In this document: in pieces, positions 43,673-52,754 of the stretch
How the letters are laid out: each line of letters starts with the position of its first letter
Numbering within the stretch: position 1 is the stretch's first letter
From: CADEED01 sp039931065
GTDB lineage: Bacteria; Pseudomonadota; Gammaproteobacteria; Steroidobacterales; Steroidobacteraceae
Assembly: GCA_039931065.1 (NCBI GenBank)
Contig: JBDTSP010000020.1
Coordinates: 1 to 64,000, forward strand
Direction: 5' to 3'
DNA length: 64,000 nt
Notes under the pieces: model-generated
Databases searched by the model: none
The model's input: the letters and a program-made list of their open reading frames with translations, nothing else
What the model was told of the DNA's origin: nothing
Made by a program: the position numbers and the translations under genes

Positions 43673-45259
43673 CTAAACCGTCGGCTTGATATTCGAGTTC
43701 AGACGAAACAAGTTCGTCGGGTCGACCTTGTTCTTGAGCTTGACGAGGCGCGGATAGCCGTCGCCATACGTGTCGCGCAGGCGCTGCCCTTCGGCGCCCG
43801 GCTCTGCATTCACGTAGTGGCCTTTGGTATAGGGTTCCAGCGCCTGCCAGATGTGGCGACCGCCCTCAACGGCAGCGGAATCCAGCGAGGGATCCATCCA
43901 GGCACCGTGAAGCATGATCATGTAGTTAGAGTTGCGATTCCAGAAAGCGGTGGCATCGGGTTTCACGCGGCCAACCGCCCCGCCCATCGGGCTGAATCCC
44001 ATGTCGCCGAGGTACTTTGGCGCCGCATCGAATTGCACCAGCATTTCATCCACCAGTTTGTCGGCGGACCCATACACGAAGCCCGACTTCGAATAGATGC
44101 GCAATCCAGGCGGCAATGATCGCGGCGCCGCGCCACTGACACCCATCTGCGCCTTCAAATACGGCTTGACCGCGATATCGTCGAAGACGGGCTTGCCAAG
44201 CTTGTCGAGCGATGCGAGCACGCGATCGGTGTGCTTGAGATCGCCGGTGTAGATCAACTCCATTTCGATGTAACTGCCTTCCGGCTGACCGGGAGGTGCC
44301 GACTTGGTCAGGCCAAACGTATAGCTCAGGTCGTCGTCAGCGCGTTCCATCAACTCCAGCAACGCGGGAATGACCTCGCGCGCACGGGCGATCGGAAACG
44401 CCCGGTTGCCCGCCAACAGGTTCGGGCCGAACTTGTGCAAGCGATATTCGAATTTGGTGACGATGCCGAAGTTGCCGCCGCCACCGCGAATCCCCCAGAA
44501 CAAGTCGGCATTTTCATGTTCACTCACATGCAACGTCTTGCCGTCGGCCGTCACGATATCGGCTGAAATCAGGTTGTCGCATGCCAAACCAAACTTTCGC
44601 TGCAAACGGCCGAGTCCGCCGCCCAACGTCAGGCCCGCGATCCCGGTGTCCGACGCAGTGCCCTGTGTTGTAACCAAACCCAATTCCTGGGTCTTTCGAT
44701 CAAGGTCTCCCAACAACACTCCGGCCTGCGCCTGCGCACTCATTTTCGCCGCATCAACGCGAATATCCTGCATGGGAGCGAGATCGATCATCAATCCGCC
44801 CTCGCAACTCGATTGGCCGGAGATGCTGTGTCCTCCACCGCGAACCGCGGTCAGCACTCCATGCGCGCGCGCGAAGTTGACCGCTTTGACGACGTCCTCG
44901 CCGTCCGCACAGCGCGCGATCAACGCCGGATGACGATCGAACACGCCATTCCAGATCTTGCGAGCTTGTTCGTATCCCTCGTTTCCGGCCAACAACAACT
45001 GGCCGTGCAGACTGGCGCGAAATTCCTTGATGTCGGCGCGCGCGATCACGATCGGTTTGCCGTCGAGCCCGATGGCTGACAGTTGTTCGGGCAGTTCGAC
45101 TTCGTTCGCATCCGCCCACGCCCGACCGAGCGGCAGCGCCGCGGCCGCCAGTGCGGACCCGACGAAACCGCGTCTGCCGACACGGTATTGCGGGCGCCCG
45201 GCTGCGTCTTCAGCCAACTTCGCCTGACGAAAGAATTTGTCCGGAATTCTGATGATCAT
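43673..45259 (-). CDS. Tat-exported FAD-linked oxidase (BBE type)
   Basis: The 528-residue protein has a twin-arginine leader (VGRRGFVGSALAAAALPLGR, cleaved near AWA). The FAD-binding PP-loop is VRGGGHSISGQSSCEGG, where the His is the usual covalent FAD ligand. DTGIAGLTLGGGLGRLQRKF and FGLACDNLISADIVTADGKT follow, and the C-terminal BBE segment is YGDGYPRLVKLKNKVDPTNL. Family members oxidise sugars, alkaloids or aromatic alcohols using oxygen. The second covalent-linkage Cys of bicovalent members (GVCPTV type) is not obvious, so attachment is probably through His alone. It stands alone; the metallopeptidase gene is its only same-strand neighbour. Confidence 0.9.
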   Translation of the reverse strand: MIIRIPDKFFRQAKLAEDAAGRPQYRVGRRGFVGSALAAAALPLGRAWADANEVELPEQLSAIGLDGKPIVIARADIKEFRASLHGQLLLAGNEGYEQARKIWNGVFDRHPALIARCADGEDVVKAVNFARAHGVLTAVRGGGHSISGQSSCEGGLMIDLAPMQDIRVDAAKMSAQAQAGVLLGDLDRKTQELGLVTTQGTASDTGIAGLTLGGGLGRLQRKFGLACDNLISADIVTADGKTLHVSEHENADLFWGIRGGGGNFGIVTKFEYRLHKFGPNLLAGNRAFPIARAREVIPALLELMERADDDLSYTFGLTKSAPPGQPEGSYIEMELIYTGDLKHTDRVLASLDKLGKPVFDDIAVKPYLKAQMGVSGAAPRSLPPGLRIYSKSGFVYGSADKLVDEMLVQFDAAPKYLGDMGFSPMGGAVGRVKPDATAFWNRNSNYMIMLHGAWMDPSLDSAAVEGGRHIWQALEPYTKGHYVNAEPGAEGQRLRDTYGDGYPRLVKLKNKVDPTNLFRLNSNIKPTV

Positions 45260-45483
45260 TGCGCTGCTCCCGATTTCTGATTTTTACAGCGGCTTTTTGG
45301 CCGCCGGGGACAGCGCCTGCGCGGCTGGGTCCCAATGGCCGCGACTGTACCAAGAGATTCCATGGGCTGCGCAAACGGCGGCACTGCACCGCGGAAATGC
45401 CGGAAGGAATGAGTCCAGGAGAACCTTCGAGCGCTCGCGGGACACTTACCTGTAGTTTCCAGAACGACAGAGTTGAGGCATAA

Positions 45484-46017
45484 ACGAAAGAAATCCTTTG
45501 TGGCTGTTTGCTGGTCTCGCTTCAGGCGATGACCCCTGCCAAGGCCTACGAAGCGGATATCCACTATTCGACAACCTATGTTCTCGCCAGCGCCGCCGGG
45601 TGGGTGGAAGCCGATGCCCTAACTATCGCCAGCGCGAATCAAGGGGTGGACGAGAACCAGGACACTGCGCGTAACAACCCGGGCACACTGGAAAAACTTG
45701 CGCCAGAAGTCGCCGGCACTTGCAAGAATGCATCGCTTGCCTCGTCAACTGTCGTCAGGATCCCTGCTCCGCGCTTTCCACGCCTGAACCCTGACGTATC
45801 GCCCCATCTTGTGAGGGCAGATGGGACCTATCAGCGGGTGCGTGACGGAGACTTCGGCACCTCCCGGGCGGGTACCGACCCTGAAAGAAATGCCGCTCTC
45901 ATCCCTAACTACGATGCCCACGAGGTACAGGTTTCACACTGGAGTCAACTCCTTGCATTGACGCTGGTACCGCGGGTCGCGCTCTTGTCTGCAGACGGCG
46001 CTTTCCTTCCGAACTGA
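45484..46017 (+). pseudogene. Decayed exported-protein gene (start ACG)
   Basis: The frame from ACG at 45484 reads KEILCGCLLVSLQAMTPAKA, a clear signal peptide, then YEADIHYSTTYVLASAAGWV and EADALTIASANQGVDENQDT. I recall this as the start of a larger exported family in gammaproteobacteria. The ATG seems to have become ACG, with only a TTG at 45508 left. After QDT the frame turns into atypical sequence and stops at 46017. This is best read as a gene inactivated at its start and internally rearranged. The 45260-45483 stretch before it shows nothing else. Confidence 0.5.
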
Positions 46018-46075
46018 TCAGCGTCTCTGGCGCCTTGATCGATGAGGTATATAGAAGAGACGGGAATGCACATCG

Positions 46076-46174
46076 TATCTAGTCATTCCATCGGCCCGTA
46101 AAATCCATATCACATTGATATTGAAGAACTTACCGCCTTTTTAGACACTTTTAACTAGTCAAATATCTAGTCAT
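46076..46174. promoter_or_regulatory. A/T-rich leader of metY with CTAGTCA repeats
   Basis: TATCTAGTCAT occurs at 46076-46086 and again at 46164-46174; a third CTAGTCA is at 46155-46161, 12 bp from the last. They lie 57-155 bp ahead of the metY start in the most A/T-rich stretch nearby. The position suits a regulator binding array. No SAM or SAH riboswitch consensus is recognisable to me. Confidence 0.4.
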
Positions 46175-46230
46175 GATTCGAGGCCTTGCCGCGCACCCGA
46201 GTCTGAAGAATCGCAACCGAGGGGAAATCC

Positions 46231-47502
46231 ATGAAACTCGAATCCATCGCCCTGCATCACGGCTACGAACCCGAGGCCACCACCAAGGCCGCGGCCGTGC
46301 CTATCTACCAGACCACGTCCTACACCTTCGACAACACGCAGCACGGGGCGGATCTTTTCAATCTCGCGGTGTCGGGCAACATCTATTCCCGCATCATGAA
46401 CCCGACGAATGCGGTGCTCGAAGCGCGCGTCGCGGAAATGGAAGGCGGCATTGCCGGCCTCGCGCTCGCCTCCGGCATGGCCGCGATTACTTATGCCATA
46501 CAGACCATCGCCAGCGCGGGCGACAACATCGTTTCGGTGAGCCAGCTCTACGGCGGCACGTACAATCTGTTCGTCCACACCTTCCCGCGCCAGGGCATCG
46601 AGGTGCGGCTGGCCGACCAGGCGGACTTCGCGGGCCTGGAGAAGCTCATCGACCAGAAGACGCGCGCGGTGTTCTGCGAGTCGATCGGCAATCCCGCCGG
46701 CAACATCGTGGACATCCAGCGCCTGGCGCAGATCGCGCACAAGCACGGCGTGCCGCTCATCGTCGACAACACCGTGGCGACTCCCTATCTATGCCGCCCC
46801 ATCGATTTCGGTGCGGACATCGTCGTGCACGCGCTCACCAAGTACATCGGTGGGCATGGCAACTCGATCGGCGGCATGATCGTCGACTCTGGCAAATTCG
46901 ACTGGGTCGCTAACAAGGAGCGGTTTCCGCTGCTGAATGAACCGGATCCCTCATACCACGGCGTGGTCTACACCCAGGCGCTGGGACCGGCGGCGTTCAT
47001 CGGACGGGCCCGAGTCGTCCCGCTGCGCAATACCGGCGCTGCGCTCTCGCCGCACAATGCATTCCTCTTCCTCATGGGCCTCGAGACACTGGGGCTGCGC
47101 ATGGAGCGGCACTGCGCAAACGCCGAGGCGCTCGCTGCCTGGCTCAAGAAGCAAGCCAAGATCACCTGGGTGAACTACGCCACGCTGGCCGACAGCCCCT
47201 ACAAGGCAACCGCCGACAAGATCTGCAAGGGCAAGGCCTCCGGCATCGTGAGCTTCGGCATCAAGGGCGGCGCTGAAGCGGGCGCGCGCTTCATCGATGC
47301 GCTGAAGATGATCTTCCGGCTGGTGAACATCGGCGACGCGAAGTCGCTGGCCTGTCACCCGGCCTCGACCACGCATCGCCAGCTAGGGCCTGCGGAGCTG
47401 AAGAAGGCGGGTGTCAGCGACGACATGGTGCGCATCTCGGTGGGCATCGAGCACATCGACGACATCATCGGAGACGTGGAGCAGGCGCTGGCCAAGGCGT
47501 AG
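46231..47502 (+). CDS. metY: O-acetylhomoserine sulfhydrylase (aminocarboxypropyltransferase)
   Basis: The 423-residue protein is of the Cys/Met-metabolism PLP family and makes homocysteine from O-acetylhomoserine and sulfide in methionine synthesis. Motifs: YQTTSYTFDNTQHGADLFNL, YSRIMNPTNAVLEARVAEME, LASGMAAITYAIQTI, VDNTVATPYLCRPIDFGADI and the PLP lysine in VVHALTKYIGGHGNSIGG. SLACHPASTTHRQL and RISVGIEHIDDIIGD end it. The long insertion around NKERFPLLNEPDPSYHG is typical of MetY rather than MetB or MetC. A GAGGGG ribosome site is present. It stands alone with a hairpin behind it. Confidence 0.94.
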   Translation: MKLESIALHHGYEPEATTKAAAVPIYQTTSYTFDNTQHGADLFNLAVSGNIYSRIMNPTNAVLEARVAEMEGGIAGLALASGMAAITYAIQTIASAGDNIVSVSQLYGGTYNLFVHTFPRQGIEVRLADQADFAGLEKLIDQKTRAVFCESIGNPAGNIVDIQRLAQIAHKHGVPLIVDNTVATPYLCRPIDFGADIVVHALTKYIGGHGNSIGGMIVDSGKFDWVANKERFPLLNEPDPSYHGVVYTQALGPAAFIGRARVVPLRNTGAALSPHNAFLFLMGLETLGLRMERHCANAEALAAWLKKQAKITWVNYATLADSPYKATADKICKGKASGIVSFGIKGGAEAGARFIDALKMIFRLVNIGDAKSLACHPASTTHRQLGPAELKKAGVSDDMVRISVGIEHIDDIIGDVEQALAKA

Positions 47503-47545
47503 CGGCGCCGGGGCATTCAACAGCGGATGCCCATGAAGTTCGTCG

Positions 47546-47574
47546 ACCAGCGGTCCCACGCGGGGACCGCTGGT
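47546..47574. terminator. Strong hairpin between convergent metY and NRPS genes
   Basis: ACCAGCGGTCCC pairs perfectly with GGGACCGCTGGT (12 bp, 5-nt loop). It is 43 bp from both stops and likely serves both directions. U tracts are weak. Confidence 0.7.
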
Positions 47575-47616
47575 TGTCTTCGACGCATCGCGCGCTAACG
47601 AAGCGCGTAAAGCGGA

Positions 47617-50600
47617 TCACACAGGCGGAGGCAGCGAATCCCGAGTGCGCATCGCAACGGTTCGCACGTGTGGCTCTTCCATCATCTCCAGATGGCCACC
47701 CGGCATCAGGAAGCCGGTCACGCCACCTTTCGCGACTCCGGACCAGCGGTTGACGTAGTCCGCCGGCCAATGTGCACCATGGAACAGATGGATTTGCCCA
47801 CCATAAGGGCGACAGCGGTACTCGTACACCATTCGCATGCCGAACTCGATCACGCTTTGTCTGACTTGCGCAGCTTCGTTACCCGCGTCAATGTTTGCGC
47901 GCTGCTTTCCGGGTAGTGCCAGTCGAGCTCGCCGAAAGATCGATCGCAGCGCATTGGCCACGTTCTGCACGGAATGAGTCACCACGTAGGTGAATGCACC
48001 CGCCACCCCAAGCGAGGCGAGCACCTTTCGATGACGAGTGAGCTTCGCACGGAGGTCTTCCGGACCCGTCGCGGGTGGCGAATTGAACAAGCCGAGAAAC
48101 GACACCTGTTCCCCGTCGTCGATCAGCCGACGGGCAATTTCCGTGGCAATCAATCCGCCGATGCAGAATCCCATGAGCAGGTAGGGTCCGTGTGGATAGC
48201 GCTCGCGAATCGCTTCAAGGTAGCGGCCCGCCATGTCTTCAACCGACCTGGCCGGGTAGTACGGCGGCACCTTGCCATCGAAGCCCACGCGGCTCGTGAT
48301 GGTCTCGACACACAAACCCAGATGCTTCGCGAACTCGACGAAGATGCGATCCACCCCGTGCACGCCAATGATTGGCGCAGTTGTCGCGCGCTCACCGAGC
48401 GTTTCCCACGTGGCCCAGGCGTCGCGCGCAGCGGTTGGACGATCGACGATGCTCTGCGCGAGCGCCTCGAGCGTCGGGTTCCGATGGAGCGCATCCGCCC
48501 CGATCTCCACGCCGAGGCGCATGCGAATGCCCAGCGCCACCTGCACCGCGCGCAAGGAGTCACCGCCCAGCGAAAAGAAGTCGTCCGTGACGCTGACCTG
48601 CTCGACCGCCAGCACTTCCTGCCACAGCCGCGCGATCTCGCGCTCGACTTCATTACGAGGCGCAATGACCGGCCGCGTGACCGCCATCGGCGCGACACGC
48701 TCAGGATCCGGCAGCGCCTTGCGATCGATCTTCAAATTCGGCGTGAGCGGCAAACTCGGCAACACCAGGAAGATCGCGGGGATCTCATACTCCGGCAGCA
48801 ACCTCCTCAACTCCGCGCGCAACTCGTCGTGATCGACAACGAGACATCCTGAAGCCAGCGTCAAATAGGCGATGAGACGCTTCTCCCCCTTCCGATCTCT
48901 GCGTGCCACGACGACTGCGTTGGAAATCTGCGACAGGCGGCGCAGTGCTACCTCGATCTCGCCGAGCTCGATGCGATGGCCACGAATCTTCACCTGACTA
49001 TCGAGGCGTTCGAGGTACTCGAGCGTGCCGTCTTCTCGATAACGGACCAGATCGCCGGTTCGATACATCCGCGCGCCGCTCTCACCATGCACGAATGGAT
49101 CGGGGAGAAATCGCTCGGCGCTCAGCTCCGGTTGATTCAGATATCCCACCGCGACTCCATGCCCGCCGATGTACAACTCGCCAGCCACACCGGTGGGCAC
49201 AGGTACACCGTTCGCGTCCAGGATGTAGAGCCGCGTATTGGCGATCGGACGTCCGATGTTGATGTCACCACGCATGAGCTGCGCGGCCGTGGACCAGATC
49301 GCGGTTTCCGTCGGCCCATATAAGTTGATGACCGGCCGGCCGAGCGTTTCGAACAGATCCTGCTCCAACGCCTCACCACCGAGCATCAACGTGCGCAAAC
49401 TACGCAGCCGATTCAACGCGCCAGGCACGTGCAAGAGCATGCGCGCGAGCGCAGGGGTGCACTGTAAATGAGAGATACTGCGTGACTCGAGCAGCTTGAA
49501 GATTGCGAATGGGTCAGCAGAGTCGCGACAGATCGTGATGCCGTAACCGCGCGTCAGCGTCCACAGCAGCTCGATGACCGAAATGTCGAACGATATGCTC
49601 GTGACCGCAAGCCACATGCCGCTCGGGTTGGACGCGAGATCGAGCACATCATCCATACCGGCGAAACAGTTGAGCACGTTCCGGTGCGTAAGCACCACGC
49701 CCTTGGGGTGCCCGGTTGAGCCGGAGGTGTAGATGACGTACGCGACGTCGGTGGCCTGGGCTTTTGTGAGTTCATCTTCGATCAGGGCAGCGTCTGCAGC
49801 CTGATCACGGCCCTTCGTCAACGAAGGCTGCTCGGCGACCCGAAGGACTTTCACTCCCGTCGATGCGAAGCGGTCGGCGTGTTTCGCGCCAACCAGGACG
49901 AGCGCCGGCTTCGCGTCCGAAACCATGAACTGCAGCCGATCGTCCGGGAACGACGGATCGAGCGGCACGTATCCAGCGCCTGCCTTCAAAGTCGCAAGCA
50001 TCGCGACCAGCATGCCGATCGAGCGGTCAATGCACAGCCCGACCAGCGAGCCACGCCTCACCTCCAACGCATGCATCTTGACGGCGAGCTGCCGGACCGC
50101 GCGCTCGAGCTCGCGAAAGCTGAGTGACTCACCTTCGCACCTGACAGCGATTCGCTCCGGGTACCTTCGTGCCATCTTCTCGAAGGCATGCGGCAGACTC
50201 ACTGAGTCATCCAGCGACTTGGCGGTCTTATTCCAGGTGATGAGCAGGCGTTCGCGTTCGTCGTGCCCCAACACTTCCATCGAAGACACCGTGCGATCCG
50301 GATCGTCCGCGAATGCTTCGAGCAGATTTTGAAAGTATCCGGGCACCCGCTGCATCAACGCTTGCGGAAATCGCTCAGGATCCCACGAGATCTTGATCAG
50401 GATTTCCGGCAGCGCCGTGACATTCAGCGTGATCGGTACGGCGGTGTGCTCGCGATGGTCGATCTCGCGATTCAGCCATGCGCCGCCGTCGCGCTTCATG
50501 AATGCGGTAACGCTCATGTGGTCGTACACCAGCGCCGAGTCGAACAGCGGCGTGCCCGTATCAAGGCCACACCACTTCTGAATGTCCGGGATGGCCGTGT

Positions 50601-51567
50601 GCTCATGGTCGCGGACCAGGTTTTGCAGATCGCGAAGCTGTTGAACGAGGGCGCGAAACGTCAGTTCCCGCTTGATCACTGCTCGCACCGGCACGGTGGT
50701 GACGAACATGCCGACCTGGGCCTGCATGTTCGGTACATCCGCTCGACGCCCCGAGCGCACTTCACCGAAGACCACGTCGTTCGATGCGCTCAATCGGCCC
50801 AGCAGGATCGCCCACGCGGCTTTGACTACCGTGCTGAGCGGCAGCCTTTCGCGTTCGGAAACCTGGCGAATCCGCTCACCCAGCGCAGGGTCGATGACAT
50901 GTTCGAAAGCAGCGAGCCCCGGGACCTTATCGGTCGGCTTCGGCAAAAGCAGCGACGCCGGTGTCTCGAATCCCTTGAATACTTCGCGCCAGCAGGCCTC
51001 CGCAGTGGCGTTATCGCGCCGCGCGTACCACGTCATGTAGTCCCGGAAGGTGCCGGCCGGTTGCAGCTTTGCAGCCGGGTCCGCATAGAAGGCGAAGAGA
51101 TCTTGCAGGATGTTGAACGCGGATCGCGCATCCACGATTGCATGCGGGTGCGAAAAGACGAATCGGAAGCCTTCTTCCGCGCAATCGAACGCCGTCACTC
51201 GCCAGACCGGGCACTTCCACAGATCGAAGCCTCGCCGACGGTCTTCGCTCAGAAAGGTCTCGAACGCTTCATCACGCTCTGCCGGCGAAAGATCACGCCA
51301 TTCATTGAACGTGATATCCACCTTTGCGTCATCGGAGACCTGCTGGAAGAATTCAACGTCGCGCGCGAGGAAGTGCGTTCGCATTCCCTCGTGACGATCC
51401 ATCACCATTTGCCACGCGCGCGCCAGCCGCGGCCTGTCCAAGGGCTCGCGAACGCGCGCGAGACACTGTTGAACGTCTACTCCTGCGTGAGGATTGGCGA
51501 ATAAAGTCAGGGCCATCCCGTGCTGCAGCGGCAGCAACGGAATGGCGTGGGCGGCCGAAAGGGTCAA
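47617..51567 (-). CDS. Single-module NRPS: condensation, adenylation (glycine-like), carrier, thioesterase
   Basis: A 1316-residue enzyme. C domain (1-445): LLPLQHGMAL and the active motif HPHAIVDA with catalytic H142. A domain (about 455-955): YTSGSTGHPKG, FDISVIELLW, NLYGPTETAIW, YRTGDLVRY, KIRGHRIELGE and K946 in NLKIDRK. The specificity residues read D-I-I-Q-M-G-L-I-W-K, close to the glycine code DILQLGLIWK. Carrier: FFSLGGDSLRAVQ with S1004 for phosphopantetheine. TE (1065-1316): GFCIGG, so the nucleophile is C1135 instead of Ser; H1292 in GGHLEMMEE. It likely condenses an acyl or aminoacyl donor with glycine. No MbtH gene, transporter or tailoring gene is adjacent. The start codon is TTG. 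Confidence 0.93.
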   Translation of the reverse strand: MTLSAAHAIPLLPLQHGMALTLFANPHAGVDVQQCLARVREPLDRPRLARAWQMVMDRHEGMRTHFLARDVEFFQQVSDDAKVDITFNEWRDLSPAERDEAFETFLSEDRRRGFDLWKCPVWRVTAFDCAEEGFRFVFSHPHAIVDARSAFNILQDLFAFYADPAAKLQPAGTFRDYMTWYARRDNATAEACWREVFKGFETPASLLLPKPTDKVPGLAAFEHVIDPALGERIRQVSERERLPLSTVVKAAWAILLGRLSASNDVVFGEVRSGRRADVPNMQAQVGMFVTTVPVRAVIKRELTFRALVQQLRDLQNLVRDHEHTAIPDIQKWCGLDTGTPLFDSALVYDHMSVTAFMKRDGGAWLNREIDHREHTAVPITLNVTALPEILIKISWDPERFPQALMQRVPGYFQNLLEAFADDPDRTVSSMEVLGHDERERLLITWNKTAKSLDDSVSLPHAFEKMARRYPERIAVRCEGESLSFRELERAVRQLAVKMHALEVRRGSLVGLCIDRSIGMLVAMLATLKAGAGYVPLDPSFPDDRLQFMVSDAKPALVLVGAKHADRFASTGVKVLRVAEQPSLTKGRDQAADAALIEDELTKAQATDVAYVIYTSGSTGHPKGVVLTHRNVLNCFAGMDDVLDLASNPSGMWLAVTSISFDISVIELLWTLTRGYGITICRDSADPFAIFKLLESRSISHLQCTPALARMLLHVPGALNRLRSLRTLMLGGEALEQDLFETLGRPVINLYGPTETAIWSTAAQLMRGDINIGRPIANTRLYILDANGVPVPTGVAGELYIGGHGVAVGYLNQPELSAERFLPDPFVHGESGARMYRTGDLVRYREDGTLEYLERLDSQVKIRGHRIELGEIEVALRRLSQISNAVVVARRDRKGEKRLIAYLTLASGCLVVDHDELRAELRRLLPEYEIPAIFLVLPSLPLTPNLKIDRKALPDPERVAPMAVTRPVIAPRNEVEREIARLWQEVLAVEQVSVTDDFFSLGGDSLRAVQVALGIRMRLGVEIGADALHRNPTLEALAQSIVDRPTAARDAWATWETLGERATTAPIIGVHGVDRIFVEFAKHLGLCVETITSRVGFDGKVPPYYPARSVEDMAGRYLEAIRERYPHGPYLLMGFCIGGLIATEIARRLIDDGEQVSFLGLFNSPPATGPEDLRAKLTRHRKVLASLGVAGAFTYVVTHSVQNVANALRSIFRRARLALPGKQRANIDAGNEAAQVRQSVIEFGMRMVYEYRCRPYGGQIHLFHGAHWPADYVNRWSGVAKGGVTGFLMPGGHLEMMEEPHVRTVAMRTRDSLPPPV

Positions 51568-51733
51568 AATGAGCTCGTTTTAATGTTTGGAAAATGGTCC
51601 TCCAAGCTGGCGGAGCCCGCAATCGGACTGCTTCACGGTACAGGTCATATCTCAAATCATGAATTTGACATAAGCGCGATGCTGCCGAGGCAGGTCACAC
51701 GTATCCGTTAACGCACTAAACGAAGCGTCCTCG

Positions 51734-51767
51734 CCGGTTTACAGATAGAGGTGCCTCTATCTACCGG
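51734..51767. promoter_or_regulatory. Long inverted repeat ahead of small gene
   Basis: AGATAGAGG and CCTCTATCT form a perfect 9-bp pair with a 2-nt centre (51743-51762), extended by CCGGT and ACCGG. It ends 12 bp before the ATG at 51780. It could be an operator or an attenuating stem. The rest of 51568-51733 has A/T-rich parts that probably include the NRPS promoter on the minus strand. Confidence 0.45.
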
Positions 51768-51779
51768 TCGCGCCAATTC

Positions 51780-52013
51780 ATGAATGCGTCAGATCGGTTC
51801 TACCAGGAGTTAGGCGTCAACCCATTGTTGCCCGAATATGGCCAGATCGGTGGCTACGAGCCCTTGTACAAGTCATACAAATATGACGGGTTCATCTATC
51901 GTCTCGATTCGCTGCGCAGGTTGGGCCTAGGCAATATCGTACTGAAGGAAGGGGAATGGCACCCGGAACGCCATCCTGCTTATCCGGAAGTTTATGAGGT
52001 GGCTTATCCGTAG
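51780..52013 (+). CDS. Hypothetical small protein
   Basis: The 77-residue protein starts MNASDRFYQELGVNPLLPEY, with Tyr- and Gly-rich composition (GGYEPLYKSYKYDGFIYRLD) and the end HPERHPAYPEVYEVAYP. Codon use is more A/T-rich than in neighbours. I recognise no family. It lies between the NRPS promoter region and a toxin-antitoxin pair, on the opposite strand to both. The coding look is fair but there is no strong ribosome site. Confidence 0.45.
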   Translation: MNASDRFYQELGVNPLLPEYGQIGGYEPLYKSYKYDGFIYRLDSLRRLGLGNIVLKEGEWHPERHPAYPEVYEVAYP

Positions 52014-52075
52014 CCGCCGCTCGAGACGAAAAGCCCTCGGCAGTCTGTGCTTCTTCCGTCTGCGTCGCGTGCCAC

Positions 52076-52372
52076 CTACTCTTCGGCAAACCCCGCCTCG
52101 CGCTGATGACGAACGGCGAGCACCAGCACCACGTCCTGCGCCGGCACCCATCGATAATTAGCGACATAGCCGTATCGACCGCGTGACAACACCAACTCGC
52201 GGCGCCCATCTTCAGCATCGCGCCCAAGCAGTGGATGCTCCGCAAGGAGTTCGAGCGCGCGTCGCACGCTCAACATTCGCTCGCGTGCCCGGCGCGGGTT
52301 CTCGGCTGCGAGGAAATCGAACAGGCGCTCGAAGTCTTCGAGCGCCTGGCGGGTTATTTCGACGCGCGCCAT
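52076..52372 (-). CDS. ParE/RelE-type toxin
   Basis: The 98-residue protein shows the RelE/ParE fold pattern: VEITRQALEDFERLFDFLAA, ARERMLSVRRALELLAEHPL, GRDAEDGRRELVLSRGRYGY and VVLVLAVRHQREAGF. Proteins of this branch (plasmid stabilisation type) inhibit gyrase or cut mRNA; sequence alone does not decide between them. Its start lies inside the antitoxin gene (19-bp overlap), the usual antitoxin-first order. Confidence 0.88.
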   Translation of the reverse strand: MARVEITRQALEDFERLFDFLAAENPRRARERMLSVRRALELLAEHPLLGRDAEDGRRELVLSRGRYGYVANYRWVPAQDVVLVLAVRHQREAGFAEE

Positions 52373-52644
52373 GCGCGAGCCCGAGGCCGACGCGCCTTTT
52401 TCCCCGCGAGGCGCGCCGCCAGGTAATCAAAAGTTTCGGCCAGACCGTGCGCCTTGCCGCTCTTCATCGCTTCGCGCTCTGACGCCGCCGCGTCCGCGGC
52501 GAACCTCTCGCGAAGCTCACCGCGCTCCGCTTCTCGCGTGAGCGTTTCAAGCATGAACGCATGCGGGGAAAGACCCGCGGCACCGGCCAGTCGCTCGATG
52601 CGACGCTTGAGTTCATCCGGCAGTTTGAGACTGGTGGCGGCCAT
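52354..52644 (-). CDS. Ribbon-helix-helix antitoxin
   Basis: The 96-residue protein starts MAATSLKLPDELKRRIERLA, the beta-strand and first helix of an RHH DNA-binding domain (LSPHAFMLETLTREAERGEL is the second helix). The C-terminal half (SGKAHGLAETFDYLAARLAG) is where toxin binding is expected. It pairs with the downstream toxin and probably represses the operon together with it. An inverted repeat lies 22 bp upstream. Confidence 0.87.
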   Translation of the reverse strand: MAATSLKLPDELKRRIERLAGAAGLSPHAFMLETLTREAERGELRERFAADAAASEREAMKSGKAHGLAETFDYLAARLAGKKARRPRARAWRASK

Positions 52645-52665
52645 GAGGCCCCCGTAACACTATGC

Positions 52666-52685
52666 GGTAGTCATAAAGTACTACC
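52666..52685. promoter_or_regulatory. Candidate operator of the first TA operon
   Basis: GGTAGT and ACTACC are inverted around an 8-bp A/T-rich centre, just upstream of the antitoxin start at 52644. This fits RHH dimer binding. Inferred from position. Confidence 0.5.
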
Positions 52686-52754
52686 GGTACCTGACCTCGT
52701 CAAATCCGCCTCGCCTGCCGACGCACGGCTGAAGGCCGTGTCGCGATGCGGACG

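Noticed and set aside
46018..46230. SAM or SAH riboswitch ahead of metY
   Set aside because: I see no conserved pseudoknot or core consensus; only short direct repeats are present.
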